Below, piece after piece: positions 38,186 through 46,596 of a DNA stretch of 64,000 bases. The position numbers and the translations under genes were made by a program. The stretch comes from Actinomycetaceae bacterium zg-1166 (GTDB lineage: Bacteria; Actinomycetota; Actinomycetes; Actinomycetales; Actinomycetaceae), in the NCBI GenBank assembly GCA_015679245.1, contig CP064953.1, forward strand, positions 1,178,001 to 1,242,000, read 5' to 3'. Below the pieces are notes generated by a model. That model had not been told where the DNA came from and did not search any database. It worked only from the letters and a program-made list of their open reading frames with translations. Each line of letters opens with the position of its first letter. Position 1 is the stretch's first letter.

Positions 38186-39367
38186 TCAGACTTCCTCGGT
38201 AACTTCTGTGCGCTCCTCATGTGAACCTGTCGGTGAGGTTCCCACCTCCGAATACGGGGAAGAACTGGGGTGGATACGCCTGTGGCACTCATTCTCGGCA
38301 CGAGCTTGTAGGCGTTCTCGTCGTCGTTGCTCGTTGGCCTGTGCAATCTCGGCATCAAGCTGTTTCTTGAGCTGTTCGCCGTGTTCGCCTCCCGTAGACA
38401 GGCCGGTAGCTTCCACGTCTGCACGATGGGCAACGTCGCGGCGAACTCGTCGTAGCTTTTTTTCTGAGATCGTCCGTTCGGCTAGATCTTTCTCCCACTC
38501 AAAAGCCTCAGAGTAGGCAGCCTTTGCCGGGCGGCGTGTGGGTTGAAGTGGCTCGGTGTCTGGGGCGAGGCGACGCGCGTAGGCAAGGAAACCCGTGTGG
38601 GCCACCATTCGATGATCCGGGCGTACCGAGAGGCCCTCAAGGTGCCAGGTGCGCACAAGCGTTTCACTGGCCTGAGGTTCAGTGAAGCACTTCGCCTCAC
38701 GCAGCGTCTCTACGAAACGCGACATCTGCGTGGTGGTGGCCATGTAGGCGAGAATCACTCCACCTGGACGAAGGGCACGAGCGGCCGCCGCAATTTGATC
38801 CCATGGGGCAAGCATGTCAAGGAGAACGTGATCGAGGCTCCCTTCCTCAAGTGAATCGAGAACTTCACTGGCTTCACCTACCACAACATCCCATCTGGCA
38901 AGGTTCTGCCCATACCACGAGGTGACATTGGCACGGGCAATCTCAGCAAACTCGGGACGCAGCTCGGCCGAGATGAGATGGCCTTTGTCACCGATTGCTG
39001 CAAGGAGACTTATCGAGAGTGCTCCAGATCCAACGCCGGCTTCAAAGACACGCGCACCGGGAAATACGTCAGCTAAATGGACAATCTGGGCAGCATCCTT
39101 CGGGTAAATGACTGTGGCACCGCGCGGCATCGAAAGCACGTAGTCACTAATCAGAGGGCGTAAGGCAAGGAGACGACGCCCATCGGAGGTCTCCAACACG
39201 CTCCCTTCAGGTTTGCCGATGAGTTCTTCGTGGCGGAAGGAACCGCGTGTGGACTGAAAGTAGCCGTCGTGGGTGAGAGAGATCGTGTACTGGCGTCCCT
39301 TGGGATCGGTGAGCTGAACTCGTTCGCCGGCCCGAAAAGGGCCTCGTCGATTCTGCGCGGCATTCAT
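38186..39367 (-). CDS. trmI: tRNA (adenine-58-N1) methyltransferase TrmI
   Basis: TrmI methylates A58 in the tRNA T loop. The 393-residue protein has the N-terminal RGPFRAGERVQLTDPKGR, the SAM-binding VFEAGVGSGALSISLLAAIG and the DHVLLDMLAPWD motif of the family. The C-terminal 110 residues are a charged extension of unknown role (VRRDVAHRADVEATG, EQLKKQLDAEIAQANEQRR). I prefer ATG 39367 over a longer frame starting at 39403. It precedes the Pup block, as Rv2118c does in M. tuberculosis. Confidence 0.92.
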   Translation of the reverse strand: MNAAQNRRGPFRAGERVQLTDPKGRQYTISLTHDGYFQSTRGSFRHEELIGKPEGSVLETSDGRRLLALRPLISDYVLSMPRGATVIYPKDAAQIVHLADVFPGARVFEAGVGSGALSISLLAAIGDKGHLISAELRPEFAEIARANVTSWYGQNLARWDVVVGEASEVLDSLEEGSLDHVLLDMLAPWDQIAAAARALRPGGVILAYMATTTQMSRFVETLREAKCFTEPQASETLVRTWHLEGLSVRPDHRMVAHTGFLAYARRLAPDTEPLQPTRRPAKAAYSEAFEWEKDLAERTISEKKLRRVRRDVAHRADVEATGLSTGGEHGEQLKKQLDAEIAQANEQRRRERLQARAENECHRRIHPSSSPYSEVGTSPTGSHEERTEVTEEV

Positions 39368-39526
39368 GAGAGGAAATCCTACCGGAAGCAGGTGTGGCAG
39401 CACTGAGTTCTAGAATCACAACGCACAACAACTCATACGTTGAGAACAGCACACGTGCATATCGCCTCTCACGAGAGAACAGAACATCTGTTCGATTTTG
39501 TCCCGGTGGGGCGATAGGCTTAGCAC

Positions 39527-40348
39527 ATGGCACGAACAGCAGCACTTTCCCCCTCACGAGCCAAGGATTTTAAGCAGTGCCCCCTGCTCTTCCGGTTGCG
39601 TGTGGTTGATCGCATCCCCGAGGCTCCTTCACATGAGGCGTTGAGAGGAACCCTCGTTCACAGTGTGCTTGAACATCTCTTCGATCTTCCTGCAGCCCAA
39701 CGTACGAAGGAACACGCCTGCCAGAGTATCGAAACTCAGTGGCAGGAGCTTCTCATCCGCACCCCTAGCTCGCGTGACCTCTTCGACTCCGAGGATCACC
39801 TGGCCACATGGCTCGAATCGGCACGCACTCTCGTCGCCAACTACTTTGCAATGGAAAATCCACAGTACCTCGCCCCTAAGGAGCGCGAGTATTTTGTCAA
39901 TGCCACACTCCCCTCAGGATTGCGTATCCGCGGCATTGTCGACAGAATCGACGAGGCCTCAAACGGCGCACTTCGGGTAGTGGACTACAAGACCGGAAAA
40001 TCACCAGCTCCGCGTTTCCAAGCAGAGGCCGTATTCCAGATGCGTTTCTATGCCGCTGCACTCTATCTTTCGACGAAGCATCTGCCGGCTCGTACCCAGC
40101 TTATTTACCTCAAAGACGGGCGCACGCTCACTTTCGATCCCGTGCTTGGAGACGTGGAAGCATTAGGTTATGAACTCGATAGCATCTGGCAGGAGATCAG
40201 CCAACGCTTAGATTCGGGTCACTTTGAGGCAAAGCAAGGGCCTCTGTGCGCCTGGTGTACATTCCAAGAATTGTGCCCAACTTACGGTGGCACAACTCCA
40301 CCGATGAGCCACGAAGGTGCTACCAGTTTGCGAACCGCCCACGCCTAA
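39527..40348 (+). CDS. RecB/AddB-like PD-(D/E)XK nuclease with probable iron-sulfur cluster
   Basis: The 273-residue protein is a stand-alone RecB-family nuclease domain. Motifs: RGTLVHSVLEHLF (His), GIVDRID (Asp) and RVVDYKTGK (the D-xK catalytic centre, about 147-158). One early cysteine (KQCPLLF, about 18) and a C-terminal C-x2-C-x5-C (LCAWCTFQELCP, about 245-255) match the AddB/Cas4-type 4Fe-4S arrangement. It is divergent from trmI, as Rv2119 is from Rv2118c. The cellular role is not established; DNA repair is likely. Confidence 0.82.
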   Translation: MARTAALSPSRAKDFKQCPLLFRLRVVDRIPEAPSHEALRGTLVHSVLEHLFDLPAAQRTKEHACQSIETQWQELLIRTPSSRDLFDSEDHLATWLESARTLVANYFAMENPQYLAPKEREYFVNATLPSGLRIRGIVDRIDEASNGALRVVDYKTGKSPAPRFQAEAVFQMRFYAAALYLSTKHLPARTQLIYLKDGRTLTFDPVLGDVEALGYELDSIWQEISQRLDSGHFEAKQGPLCAWCTFQELCPTYGGTTPPMSHEGATSLRTAHA

Positions 40349-40397
40349 ACGTTCATCACTAGGCGGAACACCATTCCAATCCTTCCGTAGATCTCGC

Positions 40398-41231
40398 CTA
40401 AATCGCCTCAATGGTGTGGGTGGCCAGGAGGACAACTACTACCCCTGCCAGAGCAATACGGTAGAGAACGAAAGGTGTATAGGACTTCGTCGAGACGAGC
40501 TTAAGGAACCAGACGATCACCGCGTAGCCTACCGCGAAGGCGACGAGAGCAGCGAGAATCGTCGGGCCAAGAACCAGCGTTCCCTCTCCCGAGGATTTAA
40601 CAAGCTGGAAGAACCCCGAAGCCATAACGGCAGGAACAGCGAGAAGAAAAGAGGCACGTGCTGCAGCTTCGCGGGTATATCCCAGAAGCAAACCCACCGT
40701 GATTGTGCCTCCTGAACGTGAGACACCAGGAATGAGGGCAAGGGCTTGCCCAAGCCCCACAAGGAAGCCATCACGAAGACTCATAGATTCAAGCGATGTC
40801 GAACGCGCACTGGTGCGATCCACCCACCCCAAGAGCAGAGCGAAGGCAGCCAGAACAAAAGCTGTCATGTAAAGGTTACGTAGGCTCGTTTCGATCGCAT
40901 CTTGGAAGAGAAGTCCAAGTACAGAAATTGGGATTGTCGCAATAATGACGATCCAGCCCAGCCTTACGTCAGGATCAGACTGTGCAACCGGGTTCTTCCA
41001 ACGCAAAGGCAAAGCACAAAACCACTTGGAGATAATCCGCGAAATGTCTCGCCAAAAGTAGCAGAGCACGGCAAACTCAGTGCCGAGCTGAATAATTGCC
41101 GTGAATGCTGCACCTGGATCTCCCCAGCCGAAGAGGTCACCAAAGATACGAATATGCGCCGAGGAAGAGATCGGCAGGAACTCTGTGACACCTTGGAGAA
41201 AACCGAGAAAGACTGCTTCAAAAATACCCAC
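40398..41231 (-). CDS. uppP: Undecaprenyl-diphosphatase UppP (BacA)
   Basis: UppP recycles undecaprenyl diphosphate for cell-wall synthesis. The 277-residue polytopic protein has the motif FLQGVTEFLPISSSAHI (about 11-27), with the catalytic Glu and Ser residues, and PGVSRSGGTITVGLLLG (about 165-181). It is divergent from the aldo/keto reductase gene. Confidence 0.94.
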   Translation of the reverse strand: MGIFEAVFLGFLQGVTEFLPISSSAHIRIFGDLFGWGDPGAAFTAIIQLGTEFAVLCYFWRDISRIISKWFCALPLRWKNPVAQSDPDVRLGWIVIIATIPISVLGLLFQDAIETSLRNLYMTAFVLAAFALLLGWVDRTSARSTSLESMSLRDGFLVGLGQALALIPGVSRSGGTITVGLLLGYTREAAARASFLLAVPAVMASGFFQLVKSSGEGTLVLGPTILAALVAFAVGYAVIVWFLKLVSTKSYTPFVLYRIALAGVVVVLLATHTIEAI

Positions 41232-41294
41232 GACCCACAGCCTAGCCGCGATTGGATCCCCACCCTAGTCTCCTCGTCCACTAGGCTGGGATAC

Positions 41295-42233
41295 ATGAGG
41301 GAACGCACAGTTGGATTGAGCGGTCTCACCGTGGGTGAGATCGGCCTGGGAACACTCACATGGGGGCGCGATACTGGCCCCGAGGAGGCTCAAGGCCAAC
41401 TCCACGCTCTTCTTGAGGCGGGCGGGAACCTCATTGACACCTCTCCTTCCTTTGGTGAAGGTGCGGCTGAGGAAACTGTGGGCAAGCTCGTCGGCACCTT
41501 TGCCAAACGTTGCGATGTCGTGCTTTGCACACGCTCCGGTTTCACCACAGGGCCACATGGACAGCGTTACGGAGCTGGGCGTGGCCCAATCCTCGATTCC
41601 CTCGCCCAATCTCTCGAACGCCTAGGTACCGATTACATCGACGTTCTACTTGTGCCAGCCCCCGATGCCTTTGCTTCTGACGCAGAGACAGCAACAACCC
41701 TCGCTACGCTCGTCGAGGAAGGTGTGGTCAGGTACCTGGGCGTAACTGGCTATCCAGCCTGGCGTGTGGGCTTGTTGAGCGCACTGATGAGCGAACGGCA
41801 TCTAGCTCCGCTCGTAACCATCGAAGCCGAGTATTCCCTCCTTAATCGAGATTGTGAGAGGGATCTTCTCCCTCTCGCCACGCACACAGGGATGGGGATG
41901 TTCGCCGCCTCGCCTTTGGGGCGCGGTGTACTCACCGGGAAGTATCGTGGCTCGATTCCACCTACCTCACGTGCAGCCTCAGATCATCTTTCTTCCTATG
42001 TTGAACCGTATCTTCGCGATCAACCACGGCGCATTGTGGAAGCACTCGCCCGAGCAGCTGACGGTTTGGGGCGAAGCCTCGTGGATGTAGCCTTAGCTTG
42101 GGTGCTATCCCGTCCACAGGTCTCCTGTGCACTCGTAGGCGCACGAACATCCCGTCAATTTGAGGTAGCTCTGCAGGGAGTGTTCACTCTTCCGGAGATT
42201 GTCGTGGATGCACTCGACGATATTTCACTCTAG
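41295..42233 (+). CDS. Aldo/keto reductase-family protein lacking the catalytic Tyr-Lys-His
   Basis: The 312-residue protein has the AKR barrel: LTVGEIGLGTLTWG, GNLIDTSPSFGEGAAEE, LERLGTDYIDVLLVPAPD, and the C-terminal NADPH segment ALVGARTSRQFEVAL. In active AKRs the sites read D-T-x3-YG, T-K and the His of QxH. Here Tyr is Phe (SPSFGEG), Lys is Arg (CTRSG) and His is Pro (LLVPAPD); only Asp remains. It may bind cofactor without reducing carbonyls. ATG 41295 was chosen because the frame upstream overlaps uppP. Confidence 0.8.
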   Translation: MRERTVGLSGLTVGEIGLGTLTWGRDTGPEEAQGQLHALLEAGGNLIDTSPSFGEGAAEETVGKLVGTFAKRCDVVLCTRSGFTTGPHGQRYGAGRGPILDSLAQSLERLGTDYIDVLLVPAPDAFASDAETATTLATLVEEGVVRYLGVTGYPAWRVGLLSALMSERHLAPLVTIEAEYSLLNRDCERDLLPLATHTGMGMFAASPLGRGVLTGKYRGSIPPTSRAASDHLSSYVEPYLRDQPRRIVEALARAADGLGRSLVDVALAWVLSRPQVSCALVGARTSRQFEVALQGVFTLPEIVVDALDDISL

Positions 42234-42265
42234 GTTCTGTGAAGAGTTCGTTCGAGAACTATAAC

Positions 42266-42622
42266 TTAGTCCTCGTCGTCCTCCTCAAAAAGATCCTCGT
42301 CGTCGAAATCGTCCTCGTCAAGGTCATCATCCTCGTCGAAGAGATCTTCGAGATCATCTTCGTTGGAATCTTCATCCTCGTCGTCAAGGTCGTCCTCGGA
42401 ATCTCCGTCCCAGAATTCGTCGGGGTCAAAAAGATCGAGAGGAAGTTCCGCACCATACGTGGTAAACATGGCATCGTCATACATCACGAACGCATTCGCA
42501 ACGGCGTCAGTGGCCTCGATAAGGCTGGGAGCCTGAGGATCAGCCGACGACATCGCGACCTGGTGGAAGTTCTCAAGCGCGCCAATGAGCCTATCGAGCA
42601 ATGCACGTGTGTCAGTAGCCAT
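42266..42622 (-). CDS. Small protein with very acidic tail, unknown function
   Basis: The 118-residue product has a helical N-terminal half (RALLDRLIGALENFHQVAMSS) and a C-terminal half made almost only of Asp and Glu with a few Leu/Phe (from about residue 77). Similar actinobacterial proteins are sometimes labelled primase or primosomal without evidence. No ribosome site is obvious at ATG 42622. The acidic tail could bind basic proteins. It converges with the aldo/keto reductase gene. Confidence 0.6.
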   Translation of the reverse strand: MATDTRALLDRLIGALENFHQVAMSSADPQAPSLIEATDAVANAFVMYDDAMFTTYGAELPLDLFDPDEFWDGDSEDDLDDEDEDSNEDDLEDLFDEDDDLDEDDFDDEDLFEEDDED

Positions 42623-42932
42623 AGTCACAGACTAGCGTCCAGCGCACGCAATATCCATCGGATTTGGGGATTCACCAATTCGTGCAGAATCCGAAGAAAA
42701 GGATTTGTAGAGAATCCCGGAACAAAGGTCACAGGCGCACAAATGTCGGCATACGACGAGCACCCTCCCCCAAGTTCTCGCACAAGCCTTTCGAGGGTGT
42801 GCACCTAAAACTCACCAGTTCACAAAGGCGATGTACCTCACGTTATTTTGATGTCCTCTCGCTTTGCTCGCTGGCGAGAGAGCGTGCTACAGTCTTACCT
42901 GTTGCTCGGGGAGATAGCCCAAGCGGCCACCT
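42623..42932. other. Spacer with tRNA promoter and tRNA-like leader
   Basis: No protein gene is seen in these 310 bases. The right end holds a promoter (42864-42893) and a tRNA-like fragment abutting tRNA-Leu(GAG). Confidence 0.5.
42864..42893 (+). promoter_or_regulatory. Promoter of tRNA-Leu(GAG)
   Basis: TTGCTC (42864-42869) and TACAGT (42888-42893) are separated by 18 bases. Transcription would start about 33 bases before the mature tRNA. Confidence 0.6.
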
Positions 42933-43018
42933 GCGCAGGTGGCGGAATAGGCAGACGCGCTAGCTTGAGGTGCTAGTCCTCGCACTAGAGGGTGGGGGTT
43001 CAAGTCCCCCTCTGCGCA
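42933..43018 (+). tRNA. tRNA-Leu(GAG)
   Basis: Acceptor arms GCGCAGG and TCTGCGC pair with one wobble; discriminator A is at 43018. The anticodon stem CTAGC/GCTAG encloses TTGAGGT, giving anticodon GAG (Leu CUC). The D arm (TGGCGGAATAGGCAGACGC) and long variable arm are typical of tRNA-Leu, and the T arm is GGGGGTTCAAGTCCCCC. CCA is not encoded. An 18-bp palindrome at 42926-42943 overlaps the 5' end. Confidence 0.95.
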
Positions 43019-43026
43019 CAGAAGAA

Positions 43027-43066
43027 AACCCCGGAATCACGTTAGTGGTTCCGGGGTTCTTTTTTC
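43027..43066 (+). terminator. tRNA-Leu(GAG) terminator
   Basis: AACCCCGGAATCAC (43027-43040) pairs with GTGGTTCCGGGGTT (43045-43058), one wobble, four-base loop, followed by CTTTTTT. This is a canonical terminator nine bases after the tRNA. The spacer 43067-43328 beyond it is GT-rich and holds nothing I can identify. Confidence 0.93.
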
Positions 43067-43328
43067 CCGGTCTATAGGACAATCCGGCCTATTGGCGACT
43101 TATTGACCATTTCGTGTTGGTTTTATCCTGGTTTTTCGTTGGTTTTGGGGTGTTTTTCGTTGTTATGAAGCCTATAAGCTATACAAAACCTCACGCTGTT
43201 TCTCGACACAACCTCAAGCTGAGAACATTTGATGAGCAGTCACAGTTCAGGGAACACCACTTCTCTTCTTCAACCCCACACGCGTTATCCATATATACAT
43301 CTCGCGTGCAGTGCACCGACTCGCACGC

Positions 43329-44366
43329 CTATCCTCCGAAATGATCCCAACCACCCGTATCTGCATAAAGTTGACCATCCACAGTCAGGCACCACCCTGC
43401 ACTCACATCACACCCCTGCACACGCGCTTCTTCAAGGCTGTGCACCGTACCGATCGCCCCAAAACCTACTGGAATCTCATCTGCCGTAGCGAGGAAACCA
43501 TGATCCTCTCCGCCAGTGAGTACTGCGTGCCTCGCCCATGCCTCTGGCTCGGATTCACCAAGAATCTTCCCCACCTCCACAAGCTGTGCAATATCCCCCG
43601 CAAGTGCGTGCGTATCGATGTCAATCCACTGCTGTGAAGCCTTCGCCATCCGCCTTGCATCACAGACAAGCCCATCGGAAACATCCATACAGGCACTGAT
43701 GAGCCCCGCACGAGCAGCGTATAGAGCCATGTCAAGGGGTGGCTTCGGGCGAAGAAAATCCTCAATATACGGGCGTAACTTTGAACTGCATATTTCAGTA
43801 TCTTCATTGCCGCTGCGGCTTTTCTCACCCATTCCGGCCTCACAAAGAGCTAAGCCCGCAGCTCCATGCCCAAGAGCACCACTGTACACCACGATCTGCC
43901 CAGGGCGGGCGTGTGAGCGTAAGAGCGGGTGACGCCCCTCAAGATCACCGAGGATACTCACGCCAATCGTCACGACATCAGCACTTACGAGATCACCACC
44001 ATCGACGCCAGCACCACCGGCACGTGTCGCCTCACCAAGCCCACGAGCAAAATCCTCCATCCACGAGAGCGGCGTGTCACCAGGAAGAGAGAGGGAGACG
44101 ACGAGGCTGGCAGGGCGTGCGCCCATCGCCACAGCATCGGCAAGGTTCGTCATTGCAGCTCGCCATCCTATATCAGCACCACTGCTCCAATCGCGGCGAA
44201 AGTGCCGACCTTCCACAAGCATATCCGTGGAGATAGCAACGCGAGAATCAGGGAAGCGAAGCACAGCACAATCGTCGCCAGAGGGAACGAGAATCCCACG
44301 CCCCTGGGGGAGGAAAGGTCGAATATGGGCAAGGAGATCATCTTCAGTGAGGTCGCGTACGAGCAT
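43329..44366 (-). CDS. thiL: Thiamine-monophosphate kinase
   Basis: ThiL phosphorylates thiamine monophosphate to the active diphosphate. The 345-residue protein has PSGDDCAVL, AISTDMLVEGRHFRRDW, AMTNLADAVAMGARP (metal-binding Asp), GGDLVSADVVTIGVS, and CMDVSDGLVCDARRMA, all ThiL/PurM-family sites. Its position downstream of ddl matches M. tuberculosis. An FMN reductase gene intervenes here. Confidence 0.94.
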   Translation of the reverse strand: MLVRDLTEDDLLAHIRPFLPQGRGILVPSGDDCAVLRFPDSRVAISTDMLVEGRHFRRDWSSGADIGWRAAMTNLADAVAMGARPASLVVSLSLPGDTPLSWMEDFARGLGEATRAGGAGVDGGDLVSADVVTIGVSILGDLEGRHPLLRSHARPGQIVVYSGALGHGAAGLALCEAGMGEKSRSGNEDTEICSSKLRPYIEDFLRPKPPLDMALYAARAGLISACMDVSDGLVCDARRMAKASQQWIDIDTHALAGDIAQLVEVGKILGESEPEAWARHAVLTGGEDHGFLATADEIPVGFGAIGTVHSLEEARVQGCDVSAGWCLTVDGQLYADTGGWDHFGG

Positions 44367-44496
44367 GTGTTCATCTTGCCACGGTTCTCAATGCGCCACC
44401 GTGCTGCTTCCTGCATATTATCGTGTGCCGGGAAAATGATAAGCGCGCGAATACGGCGAAGAACTCATGCCGCCCATGCCGCCCAGCATATAAGCC

Positions 44497-44527
44497 GAAG
44501 GCCGGGAAACCTTTGTTCCCGGCCTTC
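44497..44527 (-). terminator. Hairpin downstream of FMN reductase gene
   Basis: GAAGGCCGGGAA (44497-44508) and TTCCCGGCCTTC (44516-44527) form a perfect 12-bp stem with a seven-base loop, about 90 bases after the reductase stop. No T-run follows. Confidence 0.65.
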
Positions 44528-44617
44528 CAACCCTGAAGTCACGTACTCCTCAGGTCAAGCAGAGTAGAACGCTGAGCCTCAGATCTGCCAGTTTTAGTTG
44601 CATTGAGTATGTCAGTT

Positions 44618-45157
44618 TCAGCTGTTGGCCTTCACGTAGTCCACGAATGCACCAACAAAATCCTCGATGATCTTGCGACCTCCTTCATTGAGTTCACCAG
44701 CTGGGGTAAGGCCAGCTTTGTTGGCATCGATATAGCCTTCAGGTTGCCCCATGATCTTCGTATTGAAGAAGGCGAGTGTAGTACGCAGGTGCTGCTGAGC
44801 CGAAGCAGTGCCCACACCAGAGGGAGAGGTACCGATCGTCGCTACGGGTTTACCAAAGAGAGACATTGAGCCCCATGGGCGCGAAGACCATTCAAGAGCG
44901 TTAGCGAGGGCAGCTGAGTACATACGGTTGTGTTCAGGGGTGATGAAAACAACTCCGTCAGCGCTCTCGATTACAGCTTTGAGATCGAGGGCAGCCTTCG
45001 GAAAATCCCCATCGAAATCACGGTTGTACACGGGAAGTTCATTGATGGGAGCTTCCACGAACTCCACGCCTTCAGGCGAAGCGGCGACGAGAGCCTTAGC
45101 GAGGCCACGGTTGAGGGATTCTTTGGCGAGGCTACCAACGATGTACACGATCTTCAT
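44618..45157 (-). CDS. NAD(P)H-dependent FMN reductase
   Basis: The 179-residue flavodoxin-like protein begins MKIVYIVGSLAKESLNRGLAKAL, the phosphate-binding loop for FMN, and has FITPEHNRMYSAALANALEW, the family signature, and GTSPSGVGTASAQQHLR. Such enzymes reduce flavins, quinones or azo compounds. ATG 45157 has AAGG about eight bases upstream. The upstream spacer carries a small inverted repeat (45218-45231) that might be an operator. Confidence 0.9.
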   Translation of the reverse strand: MKIVYIVGSLAKESLNRGLAKALVAASPEGVEFVEAPINELPVYNRDFDGDFPKAALDLKAVIESADGVVFITPEHNRMYSAALANALEWSSRPWGSMSLFGKPVATIGTSPSGVGTASAQQHLRTTLAFFNTKIMGQPEGYIDANKAGLTPAGELNEGGRKIIEDFVGAFVDYVKANS

Positions 45158-45217
45158 GAATGCACCTTTCACTGTGTTGCACTAGGCGGGAGAATTTTCA
45201 CAGCCCCGCACTAATTA

Positions 45218-45231
45218 ACAGTAAGCACTGT
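45218..45231. promoter_or_regulatory. Inverted repeat upstream of FMN reductase
   Basis: ACAGT-AAGC-ACTGT is a perfect 5+4+5 palindrome about 60 bases upstream of the reductase ATG. It could be a repressor site; no regulator gene adjoins it. Confidence 0.3.
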
Positions 45232-45438
45232 AGTAACTTACCAACTCTCACACAAGGTTTATGGGCATCATGCACGGTGAAGTGAATCTCTTACACTTAC
45301 TTTCAGTTAGCAAATACGTGCGCCCACGGCACTGAACACATTTCGACGCCCCTCACCTTCTCACCCCTTTGCTCTGGCGGAGAAATGCAGACCCACAAGG
45401 CTTCACTAAAACTGCCCAAGCCTGCCCAAAAAACAGAT

Positions 45439-46596
45439 TTAACGCAAACCAACCGGACGTTCAAGAGCAAGCGAAATGAGTTCATCAATCAACGCACCGT
45501 ACGACAAGCCAGTGTGCTCCCACAGGATCGGATACATCGACACAGCAGTGAAACCTGGAATCGTATTGTGCTCATTGACGATAGGTTCCCCCTCCTTCGT
45601 CAGGAAGAAATCAACTCGCGTCATGCCTTCACACTCGAAGGCCTCAAACACCTGCACTGCCATCTCACGGATGCGTTCAGCTTTCCCTGGCTCCACAACA
45701 GCCGGAATTTCCATATGGAAACCCTCAGTTTCAATGTACTTCGTCTCGTAGTCATACCAGGTGCCTGGTCCTGAATCGATGACGATCTCTCCCAAAACGG
45801 AAGCACGTGGAGATTCGTCACCGTGCCCGCCGAGCACCGCACACTCAATCTCTCGACCCTCAACACCCTGCTCGACAATAACTTTCGGATCTGTAGCCTG
45901 GGCAAACTCAATTGCTGCTGCAAGCTCTTCTGGACGATTCACCTTGCTAATACCGAGTGAAGAACCAGCACGCGCAGGTTTGACGAAAACAGGATAGGTC
46001 AGGCGCTCTTTCACTTCTGCACACACAGCATCAGGCTCAATACGCCAGCGCTTTGCCGTCACAAGGACGTAGGGAGCCACAGGCAGGCCAGCAGCCTCAA
46101 GAACAACCTTCATGTAATGCTTATCCATGCCCGCAGCAGAAGCGAAAACTCCCGAACCTACGTAGGGGATTCCAGCCATTTCGAGCATACCCTGGATTGT
46201 TCCATCTTCACCGAAAGGCCCGTGAAGGAGGGGAAAAGCCACATCGAAAGATTCACGGCGCAAGGATCCGAGATTTGTTCGGGAAGAAATTAACTCTGCT
46301 GTAGGTGAATGCGCCCCCGTAGGCGACAATGTGTAAAGATGACGCCCATCCTCACCTGTGCCGAGAAGCACAAGTTCACCTGAAGAATCCACATCTCCAC
46401 CTGAACCGGCCGCTTCGAGGAGTTCGGGATCACTCACACCACTCACCCAGGTGCCATCACGACGAATTCCAATGGGGAGAATCTCGTACTTCTGCGGATC
46501 CATCGCTTTGAGCACTGACGCTGCAGTGAGGCAAGATACAGAATGTTCGCCCGACATCCCGCCATAGATGAGTGCCACTCGAATCTTCTTCACCAC
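45439..46596 (-). CDS. ddl: D-alanine-D-alanine ligase
   Basis: Ddl makes the D-Ala-D-Ala end of peptidoglycan precursors. The 385-residue ATP-grasp protein has IYGGMSGEHSVSCLTAASVL, FPLLHGPFGEDGTIQGMLEMAGIPYVG, FVKPARAGSSLGI (ATP-binding Lys), MTRVDFFLTKEGEPIVNEHNTIPGFTAVSMYP (metal-binding and catalytic end). It is 280 bases upstream of the FMN reductase. Its usual neighbour gpsA is absent here. Confidence 0.95.
   Translation of the reverse strand: MVKKIRVALIYGGMSGEHSVSCLTAASVLKAMDPQKYEILPIGIRRDGTWVSGVSDPELLEAAGSGGDVDSSGELVLLGTGEDGRHLYTLSPTGAHSPTAELISSRTNLGSLRRESFDVAFPLLHGPFGEDGTIQGMLEMAGIPYVGSGVFASAAGMDKHYMKVVLEAAGLPVAPYVLVTAKRWRIEPDAVCAEVKERLTYPVFVKPARAGSSLGISKVNRPEELAAAIEFAQATDPKVIVEQGVEGREIECAVLGGHGDESPRASVLGEIVIDSGPGTWYDYETKYIETEGFHMEIPAVVEPGKAERIREMAVQVFEAFECEGMTRVDFFLTKEGEPIVNEHNTIPGFTAVSMYPILWEHTGLSYGALIDELISLALERPVGLR

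Noticed and set aside
40902-41294. N-terminal extension of the aldo/keto reductase frame
   Set aside because: This part is antisense to uppP and has no protein-like conservation; the AKR fold starts just after ATG 41295.
43067-43328. Possible integration site after tRNA-Leu(GAG)
   Set aside because: No integrase, no repeated tRNA 3' end and no mobile genes were seen; a normal terminator follows the tRNA.
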